Below are positions 54,622-63,544 of a DNA stretch of 64,000 nt, piece by piece. The stretch's first letter is position 1. The number at the start of each line of letters is the position of its first letter. Both the position numbers and the translations under genes were made by a program. The DNA is from Trebonia sp963843745 (GTDB lineage: Bacteria > Actinomycetota > Actinomycetes > Streptosporangiales > Streptosporangiaceae), in assembly GCA_963843745.1 (NCBI GenBank), contig CAWJLP010000006.1, forward strand, positions 496,001 through 560,000, written 5' to 3'. Under the pieces are notes generated by a model that was given only the letters and a program-made list of their open reading frames with translations, made no database searches and was not told the DNA's origin.

Positions 54622-55845
54622 ATGTCTCGCAGCACTCTGGCGAAACCCGGTACCGCCCAGGACCGATATGAGCAGGCGACCGCCCACCTGGACCCGCCGT
54701 TCGCGGTGGTCGACGTGGCCGCGTTCGACAGCAACGCGCGCGACCTGGTCCGCCGGGCCGGCGGCCTGCCGATCCGGGTGGTCAGCAAGTCGCTGCGCTG
54801 CCGGTCCCTGGTCCAGCGGGCGCTCGCCCAGCCAGGGTACCGAGGCATCATGTGCTACTCGCTGGCCGAGGCGCTGTGGCTCCACTCGGCCGGCATGAGC
54901 GACGACCTGCTGGTCGCCTACCCCACCGCGGACCGCGGCGCGCTGCGCGCGCTCGCCGCGAATGCCACGGCGCGGCAGCACATCACGGTGACCGTCGACT
55001 CCGCCGCGCACCTCGACTTCATCGACGCGACGCTCGGCGAGGGTCACCCGGAAATCCGGGTGTGCCTGGAACTCGACGTGTCGTGGCGGCCGCTCGGCGA
55101 CCGGGCCGCGGTACAGATCGGGACCTGGCGGTCGCCGCTGCACGAGCCGGCGCAAGCGGCGCTGGTCGCCGAGGCAATCCTGGCGCGGCCTGGATTCGTA
55201 CTCGTCGGTGTGCTTGGTTACGAGGGCCAGATCGCGGGCCTCGGCGACTCCCCGCCAGGGAACCCGGTCCGCGCCGCTCTGGTCCGGGCGATCCAGGCCA
55301 AGTCGGCGGCCGAACTGCGGGAACGGCGCACCGAGACCGTGCGCAGGATCCGCGCGCTGACCACCCTGGAGTTCGTCAACGGCGGCGGCACCGGGTCGCT
55401 CGAATCCACCGCGGCGGACGAGTCGGTCACCGAGCTGGCCGCCGGGTCGGGCCTTGTCGGGCCCACGCTGTTCGACGCGTACCGCAAGTTCCGGCCGCGC
55501 CCCGCCCTCATGTTCGCACTGCCGGTGGTGCGGCGGCCGGCGCCGCGCATCGCCACCCTGTTCAGTGGCGGCTACGTGGCGTCGGGAACCGGGACGCCGG
55601 ACCGGCTGCCCACCCCATTCCGGCCTGCCGGGCTGCGGCTGTCGCGCATCGAGGGCGCCGGCGAGGTCCAGACGCCGGTGCTCGGTGTCGCGGCTGACGG
55701 CCTCCGCATCGGCGACCGGGTCTGGCTGCGGCACGCCAAGGGCGGCGAACTCGCCGAGCGCCTGACCGAATACCACCTGGTCGAGGACGCGGCCGTGGCG
55801 CGAAGCGTGCCGACCTATCGCGGGGAAGGACAGTGCTTTGGATGA
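54622..55845 (+). CDS. PLP-dependent amino acid deaminase/aldolase (D-threonine aldolase-like)
   Basis: A 407-residue fold-type III PLP enzyme (alanine racemase-like barrel). PFAVVDVAAFDSNARDLVRR leads to the PLP lysine in IRVVSKSLRC. CLELDVSWRPLGDRAAVQIG, FVNGGGTGSLESTAADESV and RHAKGGELAERLTEYHLVED near the C-terminus are also present. Relatives cleave D-threonine or D-3-hydroxyamino acids, or deaminate D-amino acids. The position beside an ALO-family oxidase and an MFS carrier suggests a catabolic unit; the substrate is unknown. Confidence 0.82.
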   Translation: MSRSTLAKPGTAQDRYEQATAHLDPPFAVVDVAAFDSNARDLVRRAGGLPIRVVSKSLRCRSLVQRALAQPGYRGIMCYSLAEALWLHSAGMSDDLLVAYPTADRGALRALAANATARQHITVTVDSAAHLDFIDATLGEGHPEIRVCLELDVSWRPLGDRAAVQIGTWRSPLHEPAQAALVAEAILARPGFVLVGVLGYEGQIAGLGDSPPGNPVRAALVRAIQAKSAAELRERRTETVRRIRALTTLEFVNGGGTGSLESTAADESVTELAAGSGLVGPTLFDAYRKFRPRPALMFALPVVRRPAPRIATLFSGGYVASGTGTPDRLPTPFRPAGLRLSRIEGAGEVQTPVLGVAADGLRIGDRVWLRHAKGGELAERLTEYHLVEDAAVARSVPTYRGEGQCFG

Positions 55846-57130
55846 AGCAGTCGCGGCCGGCCCGCAAACGCAGCCGGCCGCGCTCGCCGAACCCACCGAG
55901 CCGGTCCGGTCCAACTGGATAGTGCTGCTTTTCCTCGCCAACATCGGCCTGTGGCTGGCGATTTACGCGCCCATTCAGGTACTGCTCCCCGAGCAGGTCG
56001 CCTCGCTCCACGACCACATCCCCAAGAACGGCGTGCCGAGCGGCGCGGACGCAGTGCTGCTGTCCGTCGTGATCGGCGTGGGCGCGATCGCCTCCCTGCT
56101 GGCCAACCCCGTCGTCGGAACGCTGTCCGACCGGACGACGCACCCGCGGGGCCGCCGCCACCCGTGGACGGTCGGCTGCGCGCTGACCGGAGCATTGGGC
56201 ATCGCCATCGTCGCCGCGGCGCCCTCCGTCCCGGTGATGGCGATTGGCTGGTTCATCGCGGAACTCGGGCTCGGCGGCATGCTGGCCACTCTCACCGCCG
56301 CGCTGCCGGACCGGGTGCCGATCAACCAGCGCGGGTGGCTTGGCGCGCTGATCGGGATCAGCCAGATGCTGGGTACCGTGCTCGGCGCGCTGATTGTGAC
56401 CGTGATCATCACGCGGATGGCGGCGGGCTACGCGGCCTGCGCCCTCATCGTCGTCGCGTTCGCGGTGCTGTTCGCGTTCCGGACTCCTGACGAGCCGTTG
56501 CCCATCGAGTACAAGCCGTCCCTGCCGGTGGGGGCCACGCTGCGGCGGATGTGGGTGTCGCCGCGCCAGAACCCGGACTTCGGCTGGGGCTGGCTCACGC
56601 ACTTCCTTATCAACCTCGGCAACGATCTGGGCACGCTGTACCTGCTGTACTTCCTTGCCCGCGGGGCGCACTACCACGACCCGCAGACCGGACTGCTGAT
56701 CCTGATGGCGCTGTACGCCGTGGCGCTGGTGATCGCCGGAGCGGCCTGCGGCGCCCTGTCGGACCGGTCCGGGCGCCGCAAGCCGTTCATCGTGGTGGCG
56801 GCGATCGTGATGGCGCTGGCCGCTGCGCTACTGGCAGCGTCGCCGACCTGGCACATGGCCCTGGTGGCGGCGCCGCTGCTCGGCGCCGGGTTCGGCACCT
56901 ACTGGGCGGCCGCGCCGGCGCTGCTGACCCAGGTGCTGCCAGCAGCGGCGGACCGGGCCAAAGACCTGGGAATCATCAACATCGCCTATAGTCTCCCGCT
57001 CGTGGTGGCACCGCTCGTGGCGGGGGTAGTACTTGGACTAATGAACAGTTACCCAGCACTCTTCGCGCTCGCCGGCGTCGTGACGGTCATAGCGGGGCTG
57101 ACAGTCAGCCAGGTCCGTTCGGTACGCTGA
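55838..57130 (+). CDS. MFS transporter (GPH/sucrose-type family)
   Basis: A 430-residue carrier with 12 membrane helices. The loop GTLSDRTTHPRGRRHPW after helix 2-3 and the symmetric GALSDRSGRRKPFI in the second half are the MFS A-like motifs. The long first motif is typical of sugar:cation symporters. The TTG start at 55838 has AAGGA upstream and overlaps the end of the aldolase-like gene, so the two are co-translated and the carrier may import or export its substrate or product. Confidence 0.85.
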   Translation: MDEAVAAGPQTQPAALAEPTEPVRSNWIVLLFLANIGLWLAIYAPIQVLLPEQVASLHDHIPKNGVPSGADAVLLSVVIGVGAIASLLANPVVGTLSDRTTHPRGRRHPWTVGCALTGALGIAIVAAAPSVPVMAIGWFIAELGLGGMLATLTAALPDRVPINQRGWLGALIGISQMLGTVLGALIVTVIITRMAAGYAACALIVVAFAVLFAFRTPDEPLPIEYKPSLPVGATLRRMWVSPRQNPDFGWGWLTHFLINLGNDLGTLYLLYFLARGAHYHDPQTGLLILMALYAVALVIAGAACGALSDRSGRRKPFIVVAAIVMALAAALLAASPTWHMALVAAPLLGAGFGTYWAAAPALLTQVLPAAADRAKDLGIINIAYSLPLVVAPLVAGVVLGLMNSYPALFALAGVVTVIAGLTVSQVRSVR

Positions 57131-57164
57131 CCGCCTATACCAAATCGATATGAAGCGGCATACT

Positions 57165-57176
57165 TGTCTGCAGACA
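57165..57176. promoter_or_regulatory. Perfect palindrome TGTCTGCAGACA upstream of the lipoprotein gene
   Basis: The 12-bp palindrome lies 22 bp before the TTG start and directly after a gcatact heptamer. It shares half-sites with the inverted repeat at 54600-54619. Half-site reuse within 2.6 kb suggests, but does not prove, a common regulator. Confidence 0.4.
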
Positions 57177-57198
57177 GCAAAATGTGGAGGTCACCCCT

Positions 57199-57879
57199 TT
57201 GACGAATCGGGCCTTCCGCTCAACAAGAGGCCTCGTCGGGGGGTTGGCGGTCCTCCTCGTGGTCGTCCTCTCCACCATCGGGCTGAGCGGGTGCGGCGCT
57301 CCGGCGTACACCTACGTGGCGGACTCCTCAGCGCGCACCTTCTACAAGGTTCCGTACGCGTGGCACCAGATCTCGCAGAAGTCGCTGAATGCCGCACTGC
57401 AGGCAGCGGGCGGTTCTGGTGACGGCGTCTGGTCCACCGCTTACGACGCCGACTCATCCCCGTCTGCCACCCACTTCCTGGCCGCCGACGCTGCGCAGCC
57501 CTTCGTGTTCGCCGAGGTCGGAACCCTCAGCCCGACGGTCAGCGCCGAGTTGTCCTACAACATGCTGCGTGACTTCATGCTGCCCGTCACCTCAAGCTCC
57601 CGGCAGACTGACGCGCAGGAGGGGTTCCCGCTCACCAACTTCAAGCAACTGCGGGACGACACGATCACGGGCAAGCAAGGGGTGCACGGGGTCCGGGAGA
57701 CGTTCCAGTACACGTTCCCGAACGGGGTCGCCGATACATTCGACGAAGACGTGCTGACCAACGCCGATCAGACGGTCGTCTATTTCCTCATGGTGCACTG
57801 CACCAACGCTTGTTACAGCAAGAACCAGACCAACATAAATACTGTCATGTCGTCATTTACCGTCGGGAGTCCGACATGA
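57199..57879 (+). CDS. Hypothetical lipoprotein
   Basis: A 226-residue protein from TTG 57199, with GGAGGT 7 nt upstream. The basic N-terminus and hydrophobic core end in the lipobox LSGC. The mature part has a tyrosine-rich start (APAYTYVADSSARTFYKVPY) and a C-terminal pair of cysteines (HCTNACYSKN). I recognise no family. The stop overlaps the ATG of the FtsH-like gene (ATGA), so it may be a partner acting on the outer face. Confidence 0.75.
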   Translation: MTNRAFRSTRGLVGGLAVLLVVVLSTIGLSGCGAPAYTYVADSSARTFYKVPYAWHQISQKSLNAALQAAGGSGDGVWSTAYDADSSPSATHFLAADAAQPFVFAEVGTLSPTVSAELSYNMLRDFMLPVTSSSRQTDAQEGFPLTNFKQLRDDTITGKQGVHGVRETFQYTFPNGVADTFDEDVLTNADQTVVYFLMVHCTNACYSKNQTNINTVMSSFTVGSPT

Positions 57880-60419
57880 AGAAGGCCCAGCGGGCAGTCG
57901 TGGATGGATTCGCCTACGAGGGCGGCCGGCCCAGGGAAGAAGACATCCTGACCAGAAAGCGGATGCCGCTCTGGGACCGGGTGAAGTGGCTGCTTCTGCT
58001 GGTTGTGATATGGCTGCTGCTCGTCTGGTCGCTTATGGCGAACAATCCGCTCGTTGGGTTCCTCGATGCCGTCCGGATCGAGGCCCACATGGGCTCGTGG
58101 GTCTTCATCCTGTTCGGCCTCGAGCTGATCCACCAGATCCACTTCCTGATCAGCGAGCACTGGGCGGCCTACAACCAGTTCTGGATTCACAAAGTCTGGG
58201 GCAGGAGCGAGCGGCTGTCTTCCAGCAAGCTGTCGGCGTGGACGCGATACCGGATCGGGCGGATTCTCCGCTGGGCGCTGATTGTCGTTGTCATCGCCAT
58301 CATCGCCGGCAAGATCATGCACACCGCGCCGCTCACCGCGCTGGCGCAAGTCCCGGCGATCCTGTGGCACGCGCTGCCGACCTTCATCCAGTACGCCTTC
58401 CTGCTGTTCTTCACGGTCGCCCAGTTCGCGCTGCTGTTCTGGTTCCTGTCCAGGGGCGGCGTGGACGTCTACTACCCGGACGACATCAAGACCAGGTTCT
58501 CCGACGTCTGGGGTCAGGACCACGTCCTTGACCGGGTGAAGGAGAACATCATCTTCCTGGAGAACCCGGAACTCGTCGAGGACCGGGGCGGCTACGTGCC
58601 TGGCGGCATCCTGCTGTGGGGGCCGCCGGGAACCGGAAAGACGCTGATGGCGGAGGCGGTCGCCGGCGAGACCGGCAAGCCGTACGTGTTCGTCGACCCT
58701 GGCGCGTTCATCAACATGTTCTTCGGCGTGGGCGTGCTGAAGGTCAAGGGGCTGTTCCGCAAGCTGCGCAAGCTGTCGCTGCGGTACGGCGGCGTGATCG
58801 TCTTCTTCGACGAGGCAGACTCGCTCGGCAACCGCGGCATCGCCATGGGCGGCACGCCCGGCGGCGGCAACGCCGGCGCGGCACCGTTCGCGACGGCCGG
58901 CTGCCACGGCTTCTCCTACCTGTCCTCCGACATGCAGTGGCGGATGGCCCGCGACGTGCTGGCCTCGCAGTTCGCCGTCGACCCGGCCGAGCCCGGTGCC
59001 CGCCGGAGGAACAAGCAGATCATCGGCGCCGGCATGAACGGCGGCGGGGGTGGCGGCGGCATGGGCACGCTGCAGGCCCTGCTCACCGAGCTGTCCGGGC
59101 TCAAGAAGCCGCGCGGGTTCTTCAACCGGGTGGTCAGGCGGGCACTCGGCATGCGGCCCAAGCCGCCGCCGCACTACCGCATCCTGGTGATGATGGCGAC
59201 GAACATGCCGTCGGCGCTGGACGAGGCACTGCTGCGGCCGGGCCGCATCGACCGGATCTACCGGGTCGGCTACCCGACCAAGGCGGGCCGGGTTCGTACC
59301 TACCAGGGGTACTTCGCCAAGGTCCCGCACGAGCTGACCGACGAGCAGATCGACAAGCTCGCCACGATCACCCCCTACGCGACCGGCGCCAGCATCAAGG
59401 ACCTGGTCAACGAGGCGCTGATCATCGCGATCAGGGACGGCCGTGACGTCATCACCTACCAGGACGTGATCAAGGCCAAGCAGCTCAAGGAACTCGGTCC
59501 GCCCGAGGACGTGGAGTACATCGAGCGGGAGCGGCACGCGGTCGCGATCCACGAGGCGTGCCACGCCGTGGTCGCTTACCGGACGCGGCACCACATGGAG
59601 ATCGACATCGCCACCATCGAGAAGGGCAGCGACTACCTGGGCATGGTGTCGTCGATCAAGCCGGAGGACCAGTTCACCCGGTGGCGCAGCGAGTACGAGT
59701 CCGACATCCTCGTCGCGCTCGCCTCGCTGGCCGGGGAGCGGATGTACTTCGACAGCGACAGCTCGTCCGGCGTCTCCGGCGACCTGGACCAGGCGACCAC
59801 CGTCGCCTCTTACATGGAGGGGTACTGGGGCATGGGCAAGACCGTGTCCTCGGCCGCCTCGGCTCGCCGCCTGGAGGCGGGCACCCCCGGCGGCGGCAAC
59901 CGGGCCGCCACGCCCGCCGGTGGCGGTGAGGCGCACGGACCGTCGCCGTTCGGCAGGCTCGCGGACCGGATTGAGGACAACCTGTCCGTCCTGCTCGACC
60001 GGGTCGAGATGATCCTGCGCGAGAACGAGCGGTACGTGCTCGCGCTCGCGCACGCGCTCGAGACCCACAAGACGCTCAGCGGCGAGGACGTCACGGCGAT
60101 CTTCGAGGGCGGCAGCGGACCGCTGGTGGACGGCGCCCCGTACGCCGACGACGAGTTCATCGCCAGGCTCAGGGCGTACCACCTGGCCGCCCAGCGCGCG
60201 CACCGCGACCACAGCGCGCCGCAGATTCCGATGCCGGCCGCAACGCCGGCCGCGGCACTGGTGAGTGGCTCGCTCCTCGCGGACGGGTACGGCAGCCAGC
60301 CCAACGGGACGCCGAACGGCAGCGGCGACGGCTCGCCCGCGCCGACGTACGAACCGCCAACGTACGAACCGCCAACGTACGAGCCGCCGCCGTACGGACA
60401 GCCGGACGGGTCGGCCTGA
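57876..60419 (+). CDS. Divergent FtsH-like membrane AAA metalloprotease
   Basis: An 847-residue protein. Membrane segments lie at about 36-52, 70-92, 130-147 and 168-192, more than the usual two. The AAA domain has Walker A GPPGTGKT (249-256), Walker B IVFFDEADS (308-315), and Arg fingers in LLRPGRIDR. Compared with FtsH there is an extra Gly-rich block of about 60 residues after Walker B (about 320-396) and a second one at about 411-433. The peptidase motif HEACH is at 559-563, with an Asp ligand near 636-638 in GDLDQATT. The C-terminus has TYEPP repeats. It is probably a quality-control protease with an unusual pore region. Confidence 0.85.
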   Translation: MKKAQRAVVDGFAYEGGRPREEDILTRKRMPLWDRVKWLLLLVVIWLLLVWSLMANNPLVGFLDAVRIEAHMGSWVFILFGLELIHQIHFLISEHWAAYNQFWIHKVWGRSERLSSSKLSAWTRYRIGRILRWALIVVVIAIIAGKIMHTAPLTALAQVPAILWHALPTFIQYAFLLFFTVAQFALLFWFLSRGGVDVYYPDDIKTRFSDVWGQDHVLDRVKENIIFLENPELVEDRGGYVPGGILLWGPPGTGKTLMAEAVAGETGKPYVFVDPGAFINMFFGVGVLKVKGLFRKLRKLSLRYGGVIVFFDEADSLGNRGIAMGGTPGGGNAGAAPFATAGCHGFSYLSSDMQWRMARDVLASQFAVDPAEPGARRRNKQIIGAGMNGGGGGGGMGTLQALLTELSGLKKPRGFFNRVVRRALGMRPKPPPHYRILVMMATNMPSALDEALLRPGRIDRIYRVGYPTKAGRVRTYQGYFAKVPHELTDEQIDKLATITPYATGASIKDLVNEALIIAIRDGRDVITYQDVIKAKQLKELGPPEDVEYIERERHAVAIHEACHAVVAYRTRHHMEIDIATIEKGSDYLGMVSSIKPEDQFTRWRSEYESDILVALASLAGERMYFDSDSSSGVSGDLDQATTVASYMEGYWGMGKTVSSAASARRLEAGTPGGGNRAATPAGGGEAHGPSPFGRLADRIEDNLSVLLDRVEMILRENERYVLALAHALETHKTLSGEDVTAIFEGGSGPLVDGAPYADDEFIARLRAYHLAAQRAHRDHSAPQIPMPAATPAAALVSGSLLADGYGSQPNGTPNGSGDGSPAPTYEPPTYEPPTYEPPPYGQPDGSA

Positions 60420-60462
60420 CACCCGGCTGACGAGGCCGACGGACAACGCCTGCGGACAACGG

Positions 60463-61038
60463 ATGCGCGCGCGGCATCGCGTCCGGCTCGCGGTCAACCT
60501 GGCCAACGGCGCCACGCTGGCCGGGGTTGGCGTCGCGCTGGCAGGGCGCGCCCGGGTAGCACGGGCAGCCGACGGGCTGCTGACCGGCACCGGCTACCGG
60601 CTGCCAGTGCCGCCCGCCCCGGCTTTCACCATGGGCAACATGATCATCACGCGCCGCGACGAGCTGGACGCAGGCAGCAGCCTGTTCCGGCACGAGGCGC
60701 GCCACACCACGCAGTACGCCTGGTGCGGCGGACTGCTCATGCTGCCGCTTTACTTCACCGCGGCCGGCGTGTCATGGCTGCTGTGCGGCGACTTCGGCTC
60801 GTGGAACGTTTTCGAGCGCGGCGCCGGGCTCGCGGACGGCGGCTACACCGACCGGCCGCTGCGGCCGGTTCTCCGGCGGCGTCCACGCGGCGCGCCTAAC
60901 GAGACAGGCCTGCCAGCAACCGTTCCCGGTGACCCCGGTCCCGGTCTGGAACCAGGCGAACATAGCGGAGTGCCCGCCACGTCTTCCCCGTTAGCAGGAA
61001 CTCATCCGGCCGGCCGAGCGCCGCGATCCCGTTCATGA
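60463..61038 (+). CDS. Small HEXXH-containing putative metal-dependent protein
   Basis: Starts ATG 60463, up to 191 residues. A conserved-looking core GYRLPVPPAPAFTMGNMIIT leads to SLFRHEARHTTQYAWCGG, an HEARH zinc-protease-like motif. One membrane helix (LLMLPLYFTAAGVSWLLC) and NVFERGAGLADGGY follow. I have no firm family name. The last about 46 residues overlap the convergent cyclase-like gene. In another frame a TAA sits at 60897-60899, exactly at the convergent stop, so the 3' end may be shifted. It lies 43 bp after the FtsH-like gene. Confidence 0.6.
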   Translation: MRARHRVRLAVNLANGATLAGVGVALAGRARVARAADGLLTGTGYRLPVPPAPAFTMGNMIITRRDELDAGSSLFRHEARHTTQYAWCGGLLMLPLYFTAAGVSWLLCGDFGSWNVFERGAGLADGGYTDRPLRPVLRRRPRGAPNETGLPATVPGDPGPGLEPGEHSGVPATSSPLAGTHPAGRAPRSRS

Positions 61039-61636
61039 TGGCCTGCTGGTCGGCCCAGCGGCGTTCGGCGGCGGCGCGCGCGTCGGTGACGTCGGTGACC
61101 TCCCCGGTCGCCAGGTCGATCCCGGCCAGGTACGCGGTGCCCGCGACGTTGGCCCACACCAGCCCGCCCGCCCAGGCAAGATCGTTCAGTCCCCGGACCC
61201 GGCTCCCCCCGCACCGCACGTGCACCACCCGCCGCGGTTCTAGCGTCCTGGGGTCCCGGCGCACCAGCTCACTGGTCCCGTCACTGGTCACGACCTCCCC
61301 GTCAGCCGCGCAGATGCCCCACCCGTCGCGGTTGTAGCGGACCTTTTCGCGCAGTGCGAGGGTGCCCGCGTCCCACCGGAGCGCGACCCGCTCCCGCCAC
61401 GTCAGCTGCCAGAGGCTGTCACCCACCCGGCAGATCCCTTCGCCGAACAACTCGGTCGGCAAAGCCGCCCGGGCCGCCACCACGTCCGAGCCGAATTCGT
61501 AGCGCCGCAGCTCGGACTGCCCGTAGCAGCCGACGGATTCCCAGACGATGCCGCCGTCGGCGGCGATGAGCCCCTGGGTGAACCCGCGCTCGGGATGCGG
61601 CACCCGCCGCACCACCCGTACCCGGTGAAACCGCAC
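60896..61636 (-). CDS. Glutaminyl-peptide cyclotransferase-like beta-propeller (PF05096)
   Basis: About 246 residues from GTG 61636 (a longer start to 61684 exists). HPERGFTQGLIAADGGIVWE followed by SVGCYGQSELRRYEF is the family opening motif. LWQLTWRERVALRWDAGTL, VRGLNDLAWAGGLVWANVAG and AIMNGIAALGRPDEFLLTGK follow. Relatives form N-terminal pyroglutamate. No signal peptide is evident, which is unusual for the family, so the location is uncertain. Confidence 0.8.
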   Translation of the reverse strand: MRFHRVRVVRRVPHPERGFTQGLIAADGGIVWESVGCYGQSELRRYEFGSDVVAARAALPTELFGEGICRVGDSLWQLTWRERVALRWDAGTLALREKVRYNRDGWGICAADGEVVTSDGTSELVRRDPRTLEPRRVVHVRCGGSRVRGLNDLAWAGGLVWANVAGTAYLAGIDLATGEVTDVTDARAAAERRWADQQAIMNGIAALGRPDEFLLTGKTWRALRYVRLVPDRDRGHRERLLAGLSR

Positions 61637-61697
61637 CCCGCGATTATCCCGCCTCCGAGCGCAGCGCCCACCATCAACGGGCAACCCCCTCTGAGAT

Positions 61698-61768
61698 GAC
61701 TTAGGAGCAGAACCCTACACCTTTCTTGCTGTTATCAGCGTTTCTGTGTAGTTTTCTGCTCCTAAGTC
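61698..61768. repeat. Long inverted repeat with 23-bp arms
   Basis: Arms at 61698-61720 and 61746-61768 match at 21 of 23 positions around a 25-bp centre. The left arm begins gacttaggagcagaa and the right arm ends ttctgctcctaagtc. It is clearly richer in A+T than its surroundings. It sits downstream of etfA and upstream of the cyclase-like gene, both on the minus strand. No T-run follows, so it is not a classical terminator. A MITE-like or extragenic palindromic element fits better. Confidence 0.65.
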
Positions 61769-61822
61769 GTGATCGTCTCACGATGCGAGACGCTGGGCGT
61801 TGGCGGTTGGTGCGCCGGAGGG

Positions 61823-62777
61823 TCAGGATCGGTCGCGCAGGGCCTCCACCAAGGCGGGGATCACCGCGTGCAGGTCGCCGACGACGGCGTAGTCGGCGCG
61901 GGCCATCATCGGGGCGGCGGGGTCGGTGTTGATCGCGATGATGTGCTTCGCGCCGGAGCAGCCCGCGATGTGCTGGATGGCGCCGCTGATCCCGCAGGCC
62001 AGGTAGAGATCGGGAGTGATCTTGGTACCCGTCTGGCCGACCTGCTGGGTATGAGGGCGCCAGCCCTCTGACGTCACCACCCGCGAGACGCCGACCACCC
62101 CGCCAAGCAGCGACGCGAGCTCGTCCAGCGGCCCGAACCCGTCGGCGCTGCCGACCCCGCGCCCGCCGCCGACGACCACCCGCGCGCTGGCCAGCGAGGC
62201 GCCGCCCGCGCCGGCAGGCGCCTCAGCGGCGCGCACTACGGAGGTCACCGTCCGCCAGCGAGGCCGCGACCTGATGCACGACCGCAGAACCCGGCGCGTC
62301 GGCGGGCTCCGCCACACCAGCGTCCGTTGCCACGGTCAGCAGCGCCACCGGGGCGTCGAGCACCGCCTCCTCCAGCAGCAGCCCGGCCCAGCGCTGCCGC
62401 ACGATCTCGAACGAGCCGCCGCTGCCCGCCGAGACGGCGACGCAGTTGGCCGCCATTGGCAGGCCGGTAATCGCACCCACGTGCGCCAGCACCTCGCTGC
62501 CGCGATCTGTCCCGGCGGCGACCACCGCGGACGCGCCGTCCGCCAGCGCGGCCAGTACACGCCCCCACGCCTGCGGCGCGTAGCCTTCGATCCCTGACAC
62601 CGCATAGACGTCATCGGCCCCGTAAGCGGCGAGATCGTCCGACGCCGGTTCGCCGAACACCACGGCCGCCAGCCCGCCACCCGACTGGGCCGCCACGCCG
62701 CGCGCGAGGGTCAGCGCCCTAAGCGAGGCGTCCACCACACCGCTCCCGTCGACTTCCACCAGGCAGATCACCGTCAT
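61823..62777 (-). CDS. etfA: Electron transfer flavoprotein alpha subunit, frameshifted
   Basis: The N-terminal half (MTVICLVEVDGSGVVDASLR, GLAAVVFGEP, ADGASAVVAAGTDRGSEVLA) reads from ATG 62777. The FAD-binding C-terminal half (RVVVGGGRGVGS, VVTSEGWRPHTQQVGQTGTK, GISGAIQHIAGCSGAKHIIA, INTDPAAPMMARADYAVVGD) lies in the next frame. Dropping one base at about 62248-62250 joins ...SLAD with VTSVVRAAEAP and gives 317 residues, the normal length. It overlaps etfB by 4 bp. Either a sequence error or a recent mutation. Confidence 0.88.
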
Positions 62778-63538
62778 GACAGCACCCCGAGCTCCGCGAG
62801 CACCGACACCAGGGCGGGCACGGCGTCGACGCCGTGCCCCAGCACGGCAGCCTCGCGACGCGCGGCCCCGGGCACCAGCAGCGCCGTCGTCCGCAGGCCC
62901 CCGCCAGGACCGGGCGACACTGGCACGCGTGAGATAACCGCCCGCTTCGCCCGCAGCCGGCCGGGCAGCGACGGATACCGCGGCAGGTTGATCCCCTCGC
63001 GAACGGTCAGCACGCAAGGCAGCGGCAGCGCATAGGTCTCCGTGACGCCCCGGTACTCCCGCCGTGCCGCCGCCGATGTTCCCTCATCGTCCACGGTCAG
63101 CGCCTTGATCCCCGTCGCCACCGGCCAGCTGAGCAGGTGCGCCAGCCGGATGCCGACCTGGTAGTCCCCGGTGTCGGCCGCCTCGTTGCCGAGCAGCACC
63201 AGGTCGAACCCGCCGTCGGCCGCCACGGAATGCAGGGCGGCGGCCGTCGCGGCCGGCCCGAACTCCGCCCCTCCCGGCGTCTCGAGCAGGACCGCGGCCG
63301 ACGCCCCCAGGGCCAGGCAGGACCGGAGCTGCTCCTCCGCCTCGGCGGGCCCCAGCGTCACCACCGTTACCGACCCGCCGAACCGCTCCACGAGCCGCAC
63401 GGCCTCCTCGACGGCGCACTCCTCATGCGGGCTGATCGTGAAACCGGACATCCGGGTATCCACGGACAGCCCATCGGCGGATACCGTGATGGCGCCGCCT
63501 ACCGTCGGCACCCGCTTGACACAGACCAGCACGTCCAC
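62774..63538 (-). CDS. etfB: Electron transfer flavoprotein beta subunit
   Basis: A 254-residue AMP-binding subunit of ETF. MDVLVCVKRVPTVGGAITVS opens it. SPHEECAVEEAVRLVERFGG, GPAEAEEQLRSCLALGAS, LLGNEAADTGDYQVGIRLAH and LPCVLTVREGINLPRYPSL are family motifs. It accepts electrons from acyl-CoA or methylamine-type dehydrogenases. It is 6 bp downstream of the GcvT-domain gene, so the dehydrogenase is a likely electron donor. Confidence 0.94.
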   Translation of the reverse strand: MDVLVCVKRVPTVGGAITVSADGLSVDTRMSGFTISPHEECAVEEAVRLVERFGGSVTVVTLGPAEAEEQLRSCLALGASAAVLLETPGGAEFGPAATAAALHSVAADGGFDLVLLGNEAADTGDYQVGIRLAHLLSWPVATGIKALTVDDEGTSAAARREYRGVTETYALPLPCVLTVREGINLPRYPSLPGRLRAKRAVISRVPVSPGPGGGLRTTALLVPGAARREAAVLGHGVDAVPALVSVLAELGVLS

Positions 63539-63544
63539 GGCAGC

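Noticed and set aside
61698..61768. Calling the long palindrome a rho-independent terminator
   Set aside because: Neither strand has a T-run after the stem, and the 25-bp centre is longer than in typical terminators.
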